A stretch of 47,731 nucleotides of DNA from contig NZ_JAHVIA010000014.1 in NCBI RefSeq assembly GCF_019801965.1, positions 1 to 47,731 of the forward strand, read 5' to 3'. The notes beneath the pieces are model-generated. The model had not been told where the DNA came from and searched no databases. It worked only from the letters and a program-made list of their open reading frames with translations. This document shows, in pieces, positions 1-8,717 of this stretch (position 1 is its first letter; each line of letters opens with the position of its first letter). Position numbers and translations under genes: made by a program. Origin of the DNA: Salipiger bermudensis. GTDB taxonomy: Bacteria; Pseudomonadota; Alphaproteobacteria; Rhodobacterales; Rhodobacteraceae.

Positions 1-51
1 TTCGATCTGAACACGTTCCTTGACGCTCAGTTGCGTGTATACCGCTCCCAT
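1..51 (-). CDS. IS30-family transposase, N-terminal 17 residues (runs off window)
   Basis: The fragment begins with ATG and reads MGAVYTQLSVKERVQIE, which matches the usual IS30 transposase start (MG..Y.QLS..ER..I). The motif GGAGAG lies upstream as a ribosome binding site. In the complete enzyme this part precedes the helix-turn-helix that binds the inverted repeats, and the DDE catalytic core would follow outside the window. The start is clear; only the truncation by the window edge prevents fuller annotation. Confidence 0.8.
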   Translation of the reverse strand, partial: MGAVYTQLSVKERVQIE

Positions 52-89
52 GGCAGGCTCTCTCCATTAGATAACCATCTGTTTTCTAA

Positions 90-117
90 TGGGAGTCGCA
101 CTTGAGGGTAGCGCGCA
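90..117. repeat. IS30 terminal inverted repeat (transposase-start side)
   Basis: Read inward, this end shares GCGCTACCC and GCGACTCCCA with the repeat at 47615-47641. A short region of mismatches and one length difference separate the two blocks. It lies 39 bases upstream of the transposase start, as expected for an IS30 left end. Confidence 0.75.
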
Positions 118-190
118 CCCTTGCTCGCTAAAAAGTCACGGAATGTTTATTATGTAATAATATATGCATCGTGCCGGAGACATGCGAAAG

Positions 191-210
191 CGCCCAGTTC
201 TTTCTGGGCG
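191..210 (-). terminator. Probable terminator after the fcl end of the minus-strand block
   Basis: CGCCCAG and CTGGGCG form a perfect 7-bp stem with a 6-base loop. Read on the minus strand it is followed by GCTTTC, a weak T-rich tail. It lies about 130 bases beyond the fcl stop, between the polysaccharide block and the IS30 end. The rest of 119-338 shows no gene; around 140-170 it is strikingly AT-rich for this replicon. Confidence 0.45.
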
Positions 211-338
211 AACCCTGAGGGGAAGACCGGAGACGAGGCCGGCACGCAATCGCAGGCCCCCGGGAAGCTCGGTTCGCGCAACTACCCGGTCAGGGGCGCT
301 CGAGTGAGGCCCCCAACCGGTGCGAAAGATCTGGTGTG

Positions 339-1313
339 TTACTTCGCCCGAAGCTCCGAGACCGGTTGCGACAGGAACCACTCGTAGGTCTCGCGAATGC
401 CTTCCTCGAGACCGATGCGGGCGGTCCAGCCCATCTGCGCCAGGCGGCTCACGTCCATCAGCTTGCGCATGGTGCCGTCGGGCTTGCTCGGATCGGTGGT
501 GATGCGCCCCTGGAAGCCGGTGACCTTCGCGACCATCTGCGCCAGTTCCAGGATCGTCACGTCGCTGCCGGAGCCGACGTTGATATGGCTCAGCATCGGC
601 TGGGTATTGGCCTCGTAGATCGTCTTGTCGAGCTCCAGCACGAAGAGCGACGCCTCGGCCATGTCATCGACATGCAGGAACTCGCGCATCGGCTTGCCGG
701 AGCCCCAGATCACCACCTCGTCGCGGCCGTCCAGAGCGGCTTCGTGGAAGCGCCGGATCAGGGCCGGTAGAACGTGGGAGTTTTCGGGGTGGAAATTGTC
801 ACCGGGGCCGTAGAGGTTGGTGGGCATCACCGAACGATAATCGACCCCGTACTGGCGGTTGTAGCTCTCGCAGAGCTTGATCCCGGCGATCTTGGCGATG
901 GCATAGGGCTCGTTGGTCGGCTCGAGCGTTCCGGTCAGCAAGGCGTCCTCGCGCATCGGCTGCGGCACCGCCTTGGGATAGATGCAGGACGATCCGAGTT
1001 GCAGGAGACGCGTGACCCCGGCGGCATGGGCCTCGTGGATCACGTTGCACTCGATCATCAGGTTTTCGTAGATGAACTCGGCCGGGTAGGTGTTGTTGGC
1101 ATGGATGCCCCCGACCTTCGCCGCGGCGAGGATCACCACGTCGGGCTTCTCGGCCTGCATGAAGGCCCGCACGTCGGGCTGCGAGGTCAGATCGAGCTCG
1201 GCAGAACTGCGGGTGAGGAGCTCAAGCGCCTCGCCGGCGCTCTGGCGCGCCTGAAGCTGACGCAGGATGGCCCCGCCGACCATGCCGCGATGACCGGCAA
1301 CGTAGATTTTCAT
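339..1313 (-). CDS. fcl: GDP-L-fucose synthase
   Basis: This 324-aa enzyme converts GDP-4-keto-6-deoxy-D-mannose to GDP-L-fucose by 3,5-epimerisation and NADPH-dependent 4-reduction. It shows the N-terminal Rossmann motif GHRGMVG, the Ser of LGSSCIYPK and the catalytic Tyr-Lys pair in PYAIAKIAG, with the usual family length. I chose the ATG preceded by GGGAG at 11 bases; an in-frame TTG three codons upstream sits too close to that site. It is the last gene of the block and follows the rfbJ-like gene by 5 bases. Its substrate comes from Gmd (7518-8642), so the two genes form a complete GDP-fucose pathway. Confidence 0.93.
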   Translation of the reverse strand: MKIYVAGHRGMVGGAILRQLQARQSAGEALELLTRSSAELDLTSQPDVRAFMQAEKPDVVILAAAKVGGIHANNTYPAEFIYENLMIECNVIHEAHAAGVTRLLQLGSSCIYPKAVPQPMREDALLTGTLEPTNEPYAIAKIAGIKLCESYNRQYGVDYRSVMPTNLYGPGDNFHPENSHVLPALIRRFHEAALDGRDEVVIWGSGKPMREFLHVDDMAEASLFVLELDKTIYEANTQPMLSHINVGSGSDVTILELAQMVAKVTGFQGRITTDPSKPDGTMRKLMDVSRLAQMGWTARIGLEEGIRETYEWFLSQPVSELRAK

Positions 1314-1318
1314 GGCGT

Positions 1319-2245
1319 TCAAATCTCCCGAGTTTCCCTGTCCGAGCGCGCCGCCTGCAACATCTCGAGGACGCCGTGCTCCAGGGTGATCGATGGTGTC
1401 CAGCCTGGCAGACGAGGGCCGTCCAGGTAGGGATGCATCACTTCGGTCGCCTTGTAGGGTTTGGCGCCCCAGGCGACATCCAGCTCAAGACCGGTGACGC
1501 GTTCGATCCGGCCAACCATGTTTCGCAGCGAGGCCGCTTCTCCGGACAGCACGAAGTAGCATTCCTGAGGGGCCCCTGCCCCGGCTTCGATACGGGACCC
1601 GGCAGCCAGCACGGCCGAAACCACGTCGTCGACATGGATGAAATCCAGAACCTGCTCCCCGGGCGACAGCTCGAGACGCCGCCCCTCGAGCGCCGCGTCG
1701 ATCAGCAGCCGCATGAGACGGGGTCGCCGTTCTCCGGGGCCGTAGATCAAGGACGGTTTGAGCGTGATCATCCGCAACCGGTCACCGCGGGCGTAGTAGG
1801 CCGCGATCTGCGCCTGGGCGAGCTTGGTCGCCGCGTAGAGCGAGTTGGGATCCGGCGCGCCGGAGGCATCGTGTTCGAGATAGGTGCCAAGATTGACGAT
1901 CCGCATCTGCTGCAGATCGCTGCGTGCCAGCCCTTCGAGCAGGGCCGTGAACAGACCCAGGTTGGAGCGGATCAGATCGTCGACATCCTCGATGCGGTAA
2001 TCCGTCAGCACGCGGCTGGCGCAGTGATACACGATCTCCGGAGCGAGATCGCGGACGGTTTCGATGATGCTCTGGGTATCGTCCGCGACGACGACCTTGC
2101 ATTGCGTGCGCGCCTCCTTGGGAAGATTGCCCAGATCCGCGCCCGTGCGGGTAAGCAGGACAATGTCCCGCGCGCCCTCGTGCACGAGCTTCTGGACAAG
2201 CTTGCCGCCCAGGAAACCACTCGCCCCCGTAACAAGCCGTGTCAT
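1319..2245 (-). CDS. NAD(P)-dependent SDR reductase, CDP-abequose/paratose synthase-like
   Basis: This 308-aa extended SDR protein has the cofactor loop GASGFLG near residue 7 and a catalytic Y-x3-K (YAATK) near residue 150. VDDVV and a YGPGERRP segment resemble RfbJ/RfbS, which reduce CDP-3,6-dideoxy-4-keto-glucose at C4 as the last step to CDP-abequose or CDP-paratose. The start overlaps the rfbG stop by 4 bases (ATGA), so translation is probably coupled. Position within an rfbF-G-H set supports a role in finishing the CDP-sugar. Whether the product is abequose, paratose or another epimer cannot be read from sequence. Confidence 0.7.
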   Translation of the reverse strand: MTRLVTGASGFLGGKLVQKLVHEGARDIVLLTRTGADLGNLPKEARTQCKVVVADDTQSIIETVRDLAPEIVYHCASRVLTDYRIEDVDDLIRSNLGLFTALLEGLARSDLQQMRIVNLGTYLEHDASGAPDPNSLYAATKLAQAQIAAYYARGDRLRMITLKPSLIYGPGERRPRLMRLLIDAALEGRRLELSPGEQVLDFIHVDDVVSAVLAAGSRIEAGAGAPQECYFVLSGEAASLRNMVGRIERVTGLELDVAWGAKPYKATEVMHPYLDGPRLPGWTPSITLEHGVLEMLQAARSDRETREI

Positions 2246-3363
2246 GCTGCCAGAGGGGAAAGCATACGTGAAATCTGCTCGCTGACGATCTGGCGCCGCG
2301 CCGCCGGATCGCTGGATCCATACCATTGCGCCGTCATGCCGAGAGCTTCGGACGTGGTGAAGCGCGGAGCCCATCCGAGCCATTCCAGCGCCGCCGTGCA
2401 ATCGAGCTTGAGCCAGGTCGCCTCGTGCAGATCCTGCGGATCAACCTGTTCCGTCCAGGAAAACCCGTCTCCCAGGTGTTCCTGAAGCACGGTCATGACT
2501 TTGCGGACATTCATCGCTTCGCTGTCCCGCGGCCCGAAATTCCACCCCTGCGCCACGTCCCTGGGGCGTTCGTAGCTGGCCTGGATCAGCGTCAGGTACC
2601 CTGAGAGAGGTTCAAGGACATGCTGCCACGGCCGAATGGCATGGGGGGCGCGGATCGTCAGCGCGTTGCCGGTGCAATGGGCCCGCATGGCATCGGGGAT
2701 CAGCCTGTCGAGACTCCAATCCCCGCCACCGATCACGTTCCCGGCCCGCCCCGAACAGACCGAGACACCGTGGTCGTCATAGGCGTCGGGGTGAAAGAAG
2801 CTGTTGCGGTAGGCGCTGGTGACGAGCTCGGCGCAGCCCTTGGAATTGGAATACGGGTCGAATCCGCCCATCGGGTCGTGTTCCCGATAGCCCCAGATCT
2901 GTTCCCGGTTGTCATAGCATTTGTCCGACGTGACGATCTGGATCGTCTTGAGGTTCTTCAACTGACGGCACGCCTCGAGCAGGCGCACTGTCCCCATGAC
3001 ATTCACGTCGTAGGTCTCGACCGGCTCGCGGTAGGACAGGCGGACCAGCGGCTGGGCGGCCATGTGAATGACGATCTCGGGATCAAAGTCGAGCAACGCC
3101 CTGGTCATCTTTTCGCTGTCGCGAATATCGCCGATGACATGGGTCATCCGGCCGGACAGTTCGAGCTCTTCGAAGAACGGAGCGAAGCCGGAAACGGTCC
3201 CCTCGGAGACGGGCGCCAGAGCGTAGCCACAAAGCTCGGCCCCCATCTCGAGAAGCCATTCCGACAGCCAGCCTCCCTTGAAGCCGGTGTGGCCGGTCAT
3301 GAACACCCGTTTGCCAGCCCAGAAATCCGGAGCGACCACCTGGCTCTGTGCATGTGCAATCAT
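2242..3363 (-). CDS. rfbG: CDP-glucose 4,6-dehydratase
   Basis: This 373-aa SDR enzyme forms CDP-4-keto-6-deoxyglucose, the second step to CDP-3,6-dideoxyhexoses. It has the cofactor motif GHTGFKGGWL, the TSDKCYDN segment typical of RfbG/DdhB, and the catalytic pair in YSNSK. The chosen ATG shares one base with the stop of the upstream 583-aa gene. Another ATG 8 codons upstream is possible. It lies between rfbF/rfbH and the rfbJ-like reductase, with overlaps on both sides, which indicates one transcript and coupled translation. Confidence 0.93.
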   Translation of the reverse strand: MIAHAQSQVVAPDFWAGKRVFMTGHTGFKGGWLSEWLLEMGAELCGYALAPVSEGTVSGFAPFFEELELSGRMTHVIGDIRDSEKMTRALLDFDPEIVIHMAAQPLVRLSYREPVETYDVNVMGTVRLLEACRQLKNLKTIQIVTSDKCYDNREQIWGYREHDPMGGFDPYSNSKGCAELVTSAYRNSFFHPDAYDDHGVSVCSGRAGNVIGGGDWSLDRLIPDAMRAHCTGNALTIRAPHAIRPWQHVLEPLSGYLTLIQASYERPRDVAQGWNFGPRDSEAMNVRKVMTVLQEHLGDGFSWTEQVDPQDLHEATWLKLDCTAALEWLGWAPRFTTSEALGMTAQWYGSSDPAARRQIVSEQISRMLSPLAA

Positions 3364-5114
3364 CACGTTCCAATGCCCTCGTTGCATGTAGAGATCCGAG
3401 CGTCGCCGTTCTGGCTGTCGCGCTCGACGCCGACCAACTCGCTCGCCCGGCTTTCGAACAGGGTCAGCGCAGCCGGTATATCGATATGGTACCCACGATT
3501 TTCAGCCGATTTCCGGGGCAGGAAATCGAAGCCGTGAGAGCGGCCCAACCGACAGGCCGGCTCGATGTGCCAATCCCAGGCCCGATTGTCGGTGAAGCCC
3601 GCCGGGCCATGCAGCATGACATGGAGATCGAGAAGGAAGATCCCGGCGACCATGCCGCTCCCATAGGGGTAGATCCCAAGACGTGCCCCGTCCGCAACCA
3701 CCACCTTTTCAGGCAGTGTCAGACCGGCCATGCGCACCAGGCTCAGGCGCGGCCCATGCCGCTCGCGCAGCGCGGCGATGATTTCGTCGCAATAGGCGTC
3801 CTCGATCTCCTGCCCGTCTCGGAACTGGCGATAGGTCGATGTCATCCCATCCACGAGCACGGTCATGTCCGGACCGAAAAGCTCGACGATCTTGTCGCTC
3901 AGCTGCAGGACGAACTGCTTTTCGTTGATCGGGTTCCGGCTCCCGGGGCGCCGCCCGACACCGAGGACCATCCTCTTGCGTTCGGGCGTGCGGGCCAGGT
4001 CGAGCAGATCGGCATGACCATCCCCCCGGCGCTTCCGCAGCAATGCCCGGCCGCTCTTGATCACCCTTCGGGTGGTCTCGTCCAGGGGCAGCTGGTGGCT
4101 CAATTTGACGAAGAGCTCGTCGCGTGAATCGTGAAAGAACGGGATCGTGACCTGGACCCGCTCGGTCTTTTCCGACGTGCGGATGCCACGATAGAAGGTC
4201 TCGGCGGCCGCCAGGCCGCCTTCATCGAGAAGCACCTTGTCGATCATGCCTTGACGAAGGAACTGCTCCGTCAGCTCCCAGCCCGCCAGGTCATTGATGA
4301 TCGTATGGCCGAAGTTCCGGCTGAACCCCAGGGCACTGACGATCGGCCTTTCGTCCCTGTCGGCGCTACCGCGCGCGGAAACGGTCCGCGGCGTTTCCCG
4401 CCGCTCTTCCAGACGCCGCAGCAGGCGGAACAGGGTGTTGGGGATCTTGATGAAGGCGTTGTCCTTGCCGACAAGGGCGATCAATTGCCCGTCGTCGAAC
4501 ATCGCGACCGTGGCGCGCAGGATCGGCTCCGCCGCATTGCCTCCGAAAAGAAACGCCAGCTGGACGCCCGGATGTTCGAAGACGTATCCGACGGCGGCAT
4601 GCCCATTGCTGTCCAGCGCGAGGAAGGAGCTGTCGGGGGGCACGCGGGTCAAACGCCCATTGCGCATTAGGGGAATGTCGACCGCGTGCCGCCGAACCGC
4701 ATCGACCATCATCGGCGCGGGGCTGACGGTCCTCTGGTGCCTGAGGCGCACTTCCAGCTCTTGTTGTTGCCGCAGTCTGACCAGCTGCTCGCGCTCGAGC
4801 TCGTAGGGAACCAGCTCCGGAACGAATTTCGGATTTTGCGAGAAGGTGGTCGACCACAAGTCCAGCAGGGGCATCGGTTCCATTCCGGCGAAGCCGAAAT
4901 CATCGATGCCCCGATCGGAGAACTCTTTCTGCAAATGCGCGCACAGTCCCATCGAGTCACGGAAGATGGTGCCGGGATAGACCTGCCTGACGATCGACTT
5001 GATATGCTCCGCCTTGAACCAGCGGGTCTCGTAGGTCGAGGCGAGGTAATCCAGTGCCGCCATACGGGAGGTCTTGATGGCCTCGTCCATTCGCGCGCGA
5101 TCGAACAGTGGCAT
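3363..5114 (-). CDS. Unrecognised 583-aa protein in the CDP-dideoxyhexose operon, possibly GT61-like
   Basis: I cannot assign a family with confidence. There is no signal peptide or membrane segment. Two short stretches recall GT61-type glycosyltransferases: NFGHTIINDLAGWE near residue 270, compared with the usual N-[FY]-GH-W---D, and VVVADGARLGIYPYGSGM near residue 490, where the family has a GAGLT-like loop. If related, it is strongly diverged in the second motif. The start has GGGAG at 7 bases. It lies between rfbF and rfbG and is translationally joined to rfbG, so a role in transferring or modifying the dideoxyhexose is plausible but inferred only from position. Confidence 0.4.
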   Translation of the reverse strand: MPLFDRARMDEAIKTSRMAALDYLASTYETRWFKAEHIKSIVRQVYPGTIFRDSMGLCAHLQKEFSDRGIDDFGFAGMEPMPLLDLWSTTFSQNPKFVPELVPYELEREQLVRLRQQQELEVRLRHQRTVSPAPMMVDAVRRHAVDIPLMRNGRLTRVPPDSSFLALDSNGHAAVGYVFEHPGVQLAFLFGGNAAEPILRATVAMFDDGQLIALVGKDNAFIKIPNTLFRLLRRLEERRETPRTVSARGSADRDERPIVSALGFSRNFGHTIINDLAGWELTEQFLRQGMIDKVLLDEGGLAAAETFYRGIRTSEKTERVQVTIPFFHDSRDELFVKLSHQLPLDETTRRVIKSGRALLRKRRGDGHADLLDLARTPERKRMVLGVGRRPGSRNPINEKQFVLQLSDKIVELFGPDMTVLVDGMTSTYRQFRDGQEIEDAYCDEIIAALRERHGPRLSLVRMAGLTLPEKVVVADGARLGIYPYGSGMVAGIFLLDLHVMLHGPAGFTDNRAWDWHIEPACRLGRSHGFDFLPRKSAENRGYHIDIPAALTLFESRASELVGVERDSQNGDARISTCNEGIGT

Positions 5115-5189
5115 GATGAGGCTCCCTTATCGGTGACAAACTAGAGCAGCGCAGTTGGAGGTCGGGCGCCACGGGCGCCCAAGAGCAAT

Positions 5190-5957
5190 TTACCAGCTTT
5201 TCCAGGGCGCTCCGTCGGGGCTCTGCCAAAGCGCCTCCAGGTTCTGCTTGTCGCGCAAGGTGTCCATCGGCCTCCAGAACCCATTATGGAAATAGGCCTG
5301 CATCTCGCCATCGGCGACCAGGTTGCGCATGGGCTCCTGTTCCCAGGTGGTCTGATCGCCTTCGATATAGTCCAGCACAGACGGCTCGAGGACGAAATAC
5401 CCCCCGTTGATCCGGCCGCCATCGCCGACCGGCTTTTCGACGAACCCGCTGACCTTGTGATTGTCGAGGTCCAGCAGTCCGAAACGGCCGGGAGGGGCCA
5501 CCGCGGTCACCGTTGCCTTCCGGCCATGGCTCTTGTGGAAATCGACCAGGGCCGTGATGTCGATGTCCCCGACCCCGTCGCCGTAGGTGAGGCAGAACGT
5601 GTCGTCGAGAAGGTGCCCCACCCGCTTCAGCCGTCCGCCGGTCAAGGTCCCCTCGCCGGTATCGACCAGCGTGACCTTCCACTTCTCGGCGCGAGGGTTT
5701 TCAAGCGTGGTGGTGCCGGCTTCGAAATCGAAGGTGACATTCGACATGTTCATCGCGTAGTTCGCGAAGAAGTTCTTGATGACCGTGCCCTTGTATCCCA
5801 GGCAGATCACGAAGTCATTTATGCCATGCTGGCTGTAGATCTTCATGATGTGCCACAGAATCGGACGGCCTCCGACCTCGACCATCGGCTTGGGAATGGT
5901 CGCCGTTTCCTCGGCCAGTCGGGTGCCATATCCCCCGGCAAGAATAACTGCTTTCAT
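5190..5957 (-). CDS. rfbF: Glucose-1-phosphate cytidylyltransferase
   Basis: This 255-aa nucleotidyltransferase makes CDP-D-glucose from CTP and glucose-1-phosphate, the entry step of the CDP-3,6-dideoxyhexose pathway. It opens with LAGGYGTRLAEET and the PKPMVEVGGRPILWHIMK segment characteristic of RfbF, and has the metal-binding Asp in YGDGVGD. The ATG overlaps the rfbH stop by 4 bases. A 75-base gap separates it from the next gene downstream. Length and motifs fit the family without gaps. Confidence 0.94.
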   Translation of the reverse strand: MKAVILAGGYGTRLAEETATIPKPMVEVGGRPILWHIMKIYSQHGINDFVICLGYKGTVIKNFFANYAMNMSNVTFDFEAGTTTLENPRAEKWKVTLVDTGEGTLTGGRLKRVGHLLDDTFCLTYGDGVGDIDITALVDFHKSHGRKATVTAVAPPGRFGLLDLDNHKVSGFVEKPVGDGGRINGGYFVLEPSVLDYIEGDQTTWEQEPMRNLVADGEMQAYFHNGFWRPMDTLRDKQNLEALWQSPDGAPWKSW

Positions 5958-7318
5958 GAGAGAAGCTCTTTCGTAATGTCGGACAGGGTTTCCACCATGT
6001 AATCCATCCGGGCATCGTCGATACCCGGCCAGACACCCAGCCAGAATGCATCGTTCATAATCTTGTCGGTCACGTCCAGGCTGCCGTGGACGCGGTAATT
6101 CTGATCCTTGAAGGCCGGTTGCCGCACCAGGTTGCCGGCGAAGAGCAGCCGGGTGCCGACCTTGCGCTCCTCGAGGCGGGAGGTGACGGCGGTCCGCTGC
6201 AGGCCGGACCCGTCGCGAACCGTCATCAGGTAGCCGAACCACGAGGGGTTCGAACCTGGGGTCGCTACGGGCAGGTGATAATACTCATCCAGCCCCGCGG
6301 CCTTGAGGCGATCGGTCAGCCCCTTGAAGTTCTCGCGGCGGCGCTCGACGAACAGGTCGAGCTTGTCGAGCTGGCTCAGACCCACAGCGGCCTGCATGTC
6401 CGAGACCTTCAGATTGTAGCCGATATGGCTGTAGGTATACTTGTGGTCGTAGCCTTCGGGCAGATCGCCGAGTTTCCAGCCGAAGCGCTTGCCGCAGGTG
6501 TTGTCCTTGCCCGGCTTGCAATAGCAATCCCGTCCCCAATCCCGGAAGGACTCGCAGATGCGGGCCAGCCGCATCGAGTCCATCAGGACCGCGCCGCCCT
6601 CTCCCATGGTGATGTGATGCGCGGGATAGAACGACAGGGTCGCAAGATCGCCGAAGGTTCCCACGCCCTTGTCACCGATGGTGGCACCGAAGGCGTCGCA
6701 GCAATCCTCGATGAGGTAGAGGTCGTGCTTCTTGCAGATCTCGGCGACCCGGATCACGTCGAACGGGTTCCCCAGGCTATGCGCAATCATCACCGCCCTG
6801 GTCTTCTCGGTGATCGCGGCTTCCAGGGCGTCGACATCGACGTTGTGGGTCTCGAGATCGACATCGACGAAGACCGGCACACAGCCGTTCTGGATGATCG
6901 GGGCAACCGTCGTCGGGAAGCCCGCCGCCACGGTGATGACCTCGGATCCGGGCATGATCCGCTTGTCCCCCAGCTTGGGCGAGGTCAGCGTCGTGAACGC
7001 GAGCAGGTTCGCCGCGGAGCCCGAAACGGTCAGCTTCGAGAGCTTCCGTCCGAAGCTCTTGGCCAGGTTGGTTTCGAACTGATCGGCGAAACGGCCTGCG
7101 GTGAGCCACATGTCGAGGCTGGCATCGATCAGGTTCAGGCCATCCTTGGTATCGAGGACCTTGCCCGACGGCGGGATATAGGTCTCTCCCGGGATGAACT
7201 CGGGCTTCGGAAGCGCGTCAAAATAGGTACGAGCTGCCGCCAATACGCTCGCCCGCAGCGCCTGCTGAGCATCGTCAGCCTGCGAGGAAGGCGGCTTCTG
7301 GGTCTCGTTCGTCGTCAT
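5954..7318 (-). CDS. rfbH: CDP-4-keto-6-deoxyglucose 3-dehydrase (E1, PMP and [2Fe-2S])
   Basis: This 454-aa enzyme of the aminotransferase fold removes the C3 hydroxyl of CDP-4-keto-6-deoxyglucose. The PLP-binding Lys of ordinary aminotransferases is replaced by His in SFYPAHHITMGEGG (His234), the hallmark of E1. The cluster ligands follow the known C-x57-C-x1-C-x7-C spacing exactly: Cys207, Cys265, Cys267 and Cys275. E1 needs a flavin/iron-sulfur reductase partner (E3, DdhD/AscD type), and none is present in this window. The start has GGAATTGGA upstream; about 200 non-coding bases separate it from gmd. Confidence 0.95.
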   Translation of the reverse strand: MTTNETQKPPSSQADDAQQALRASVLAAARTYFDALPKPEFIPGETYIPPSGKVLDTKDGLNLIDASLDMWLTAGRFADQFETNLAKSFGRKLSKLTVSGSAANLLAFTTLTSPKLGDKRIMPGSEVITVAAGFPTTVAPIIQNGCVPVFVDVDLETHNVDVDALEAAITEKTRAVMIAHSLGNPFDVIRVAEICKKHDLYLIEDCCDAFGATIGDKGVGTFGDLATLSFYPAHHITMGEGGAVLMDSMRLARICESFRDWGRDCYCKPGKDNTCGKRFGWKLGDLPEGYDHKYTYSHIGYNLKVSDMQAAVGLSQLDKLDLFVERRRENFKGLTDRLKAAGLDEYYHLPVATPGSNPSWFGYLMTVRDGSGLQRTAVTSRLEERKVGTRLLFAGNLVRQPAFKDQNYRVHGSLDVTDKIMNDAFWLGVWPGIDDARMDYMVETLSDITKELLS

Positions 7319-7517
7319 TTTTCCAATTCCAATCCGGTTATGTCTACAGCACAGGCGCAAGCTTGGCCGCTCCCGCGCGACCGGCAGTCACGTGGTATCG
7401 GCTGCCTTTTTCGCGAACAAGGGCACAAGGAACGCAGCGGGCATTCTTTCTCCTGGGTCGGCAGCGCCACAACAGGGGCAGATCTCATGCGAGAGCCTCC
7501 GCGCGGCGCCGATCGGC

Positions 7518-8642
7518 TCACCCGTTTTCGAGGCTGACAGGAAGCGCCATTCCATGCTCCTTGAGCAGGGCATGACGCCGGGCCGCCTTGAGGTCATCCG
7601 CCACCATCTCGGCACACATTTCCTGCGCGGTGATCTCCGGCACCCAGCCCAGCTTTTCCTTGGCCTTGGTCGGATCGCCCAGCAGGGTGTCCACCTCGGC
7701 GGGGCGGAAGTAGCGCGGGTCGATCCGCATCACCACGTCGCCGGTCTTGACCAGCGGCGAGATGGCGTTGTCGACCGACTTTACGGTGGCGATCTCGTCG
7801 ACACCCTCGCCGGAGAACTCCAGTTCCATGCCCAGCTCCGCGGCGGTCCAGGTGATGAACTCGCGCACCGAGTACTGCACGCCGGTGGCGATGACGAAAT
7901 CCTCGGCCGTGTCCTGCTGCAGCATCATCCACTGCATGCGGACATAGTCCTTGGCATGACCCCAGTCGCGCAGGCTGTCGATATTGCCCATGTAGAGACA
8001 GGGTTCGAGGCCCATCGCGATGTTGGACAGGCCGCGGGTGATCTTGCGGGTCACGAAGGTCTCGCCCCGGCGGGGGGACTCGTGGTTGAAGAGGATGCCG
8101 TTGCAGGCATACATCCCGTAGGCCTCGCGGTAGTTCACCGCGATCCAGTAGGCATACATCTTGGCCACAGCGTAGGGCGAACGCGGGTGGAACGGCGTTG
8201 TTTCGGTCTGCGGGATCTCCTGCACCAGCCCGTAGAGCTCGGAGGTCGAAGCCTGGTAGAACCGGGTCTTCTTCTCCAGCCCGAGGAAGCGGATCGCCTC
8301 GAGCAGCCGCAGGGTGCCGGTACCATCGACATCGGCAGTGTATTCCGGCGCCTCGAAGCTGACCGCCACGTGGGACTGGGCGCCGAGGTTGTAGACCTCG
8401 TCGGGCGCCACCTCGGAGATGATCCGGGTCAGGTTCGAGGTGTCGGTCAGATCGCCGTAATGCAGCTTGAAGTTCTGATCGCTGACATGCGGATCCTGGT
8501 AGATGTGGTCGACCCGCTGGGTATTGAACAACGAGGCGCGACGCTTGATCCCGTGCACCTCGTAGCCCTTGGCCAAGAGAAACTCCGCGAGATAAGAGCC
8601 ATCCTGTCCGGTCACGCCGGTGATGAGGGCACGTTTGGTCAT
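7518..8642 (-). CDS. gmd: GDP-mannose 4,6-dehydratase
   Basis: This 374-aa enzyme makes GDP-4-keto-6-deoxy-D-mannose, the precursor of GDP-L-fucose. The N-terminal [17 protein letters not shown], the catalytic Y-x3-K in [21 protein letters not shown] and the [10 protein letters not shown] segment are all characteristic of Gmd. A clear GGAGAG ribosome binding site sits just before the ATG. The partner fcl lies at the end of the same block, with the CDP-sugar genes inserted between them. Confidence 0.96.
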   Translation of the reverse strand: MTKRALITGVTGQDGSYLAEFLLAKGYEVHGIKRRASLFNTQRVDHIYQDPHVSDQNFKLHYGDLTDTSNLTRIISEVAPDEVYNLGAQSHVAVSFEAPEYTADVDGTGTLRLLEAIRFLGLEKKTRFYQASTSELYGLVQEIPQTETTPFHPRSPYAVAKMYAYWIAVNYREAYGMYACNGILFNHESPRRGETFVTRKITRGLSNIAMGLEPCLYMGNIDSLRDWGHAKDYVRMQWMMLQQDTAEDFVIATGVQYSVREFITWTAAELGMELEFSGEGVDEIATVKSVDNAISPLVKTGDVVMRIDPRYFRPAEVDTLLGDPTKAKEKLGWVPEITAQEMCAEMVADDLKAARRHALLKEHGMALPVSLENG

Positions 8643-8717
8643 GTTCTCTCCGTTAAAATCTCGTTGTGAAGGCGCGGGCTGGAGACCATGCGGAAAATGC
8701 GCGCCTGGCTCCTTGCC

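Larger units (their letters stand above)
1..118 (-). mobile_element. IS30-family insertion sequence, left edge (partial)
   Basis: The window opens inside an IS30-like element. It holds the start of the transposase, a short leader, and a terminal inverted repeat that matches the one at the far right of the window. Transcription of the transposase runs leftward off the edge. The matching C-terminal half sits at the right edge in the same orientation, so both edges probably belong to one IS copy on a circular molecule, or to two copies. The middle of the element is absent. Confidence 0.8.

Noticed and set aside
1-118. Transfer RNA or other RNA gene as an integration site near the left edge
   Set aside because: No cloverleaf can be drawn; the sequence is explained by the IS30 end.
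339-770. Long open frames on the plus strand opposite fcl
   Set aside because: They are antisense shadows in high-GC DNA; the minus-strand frame carries all GDP-fucose synthase motifs.
5954-7318. RfbH call as a DegT/DnrJ/EryC1 sugar aminotransferase
   Set aside because: The PLP-binding Lys is His, and the four cysteines follow the E1 spacing exactly.
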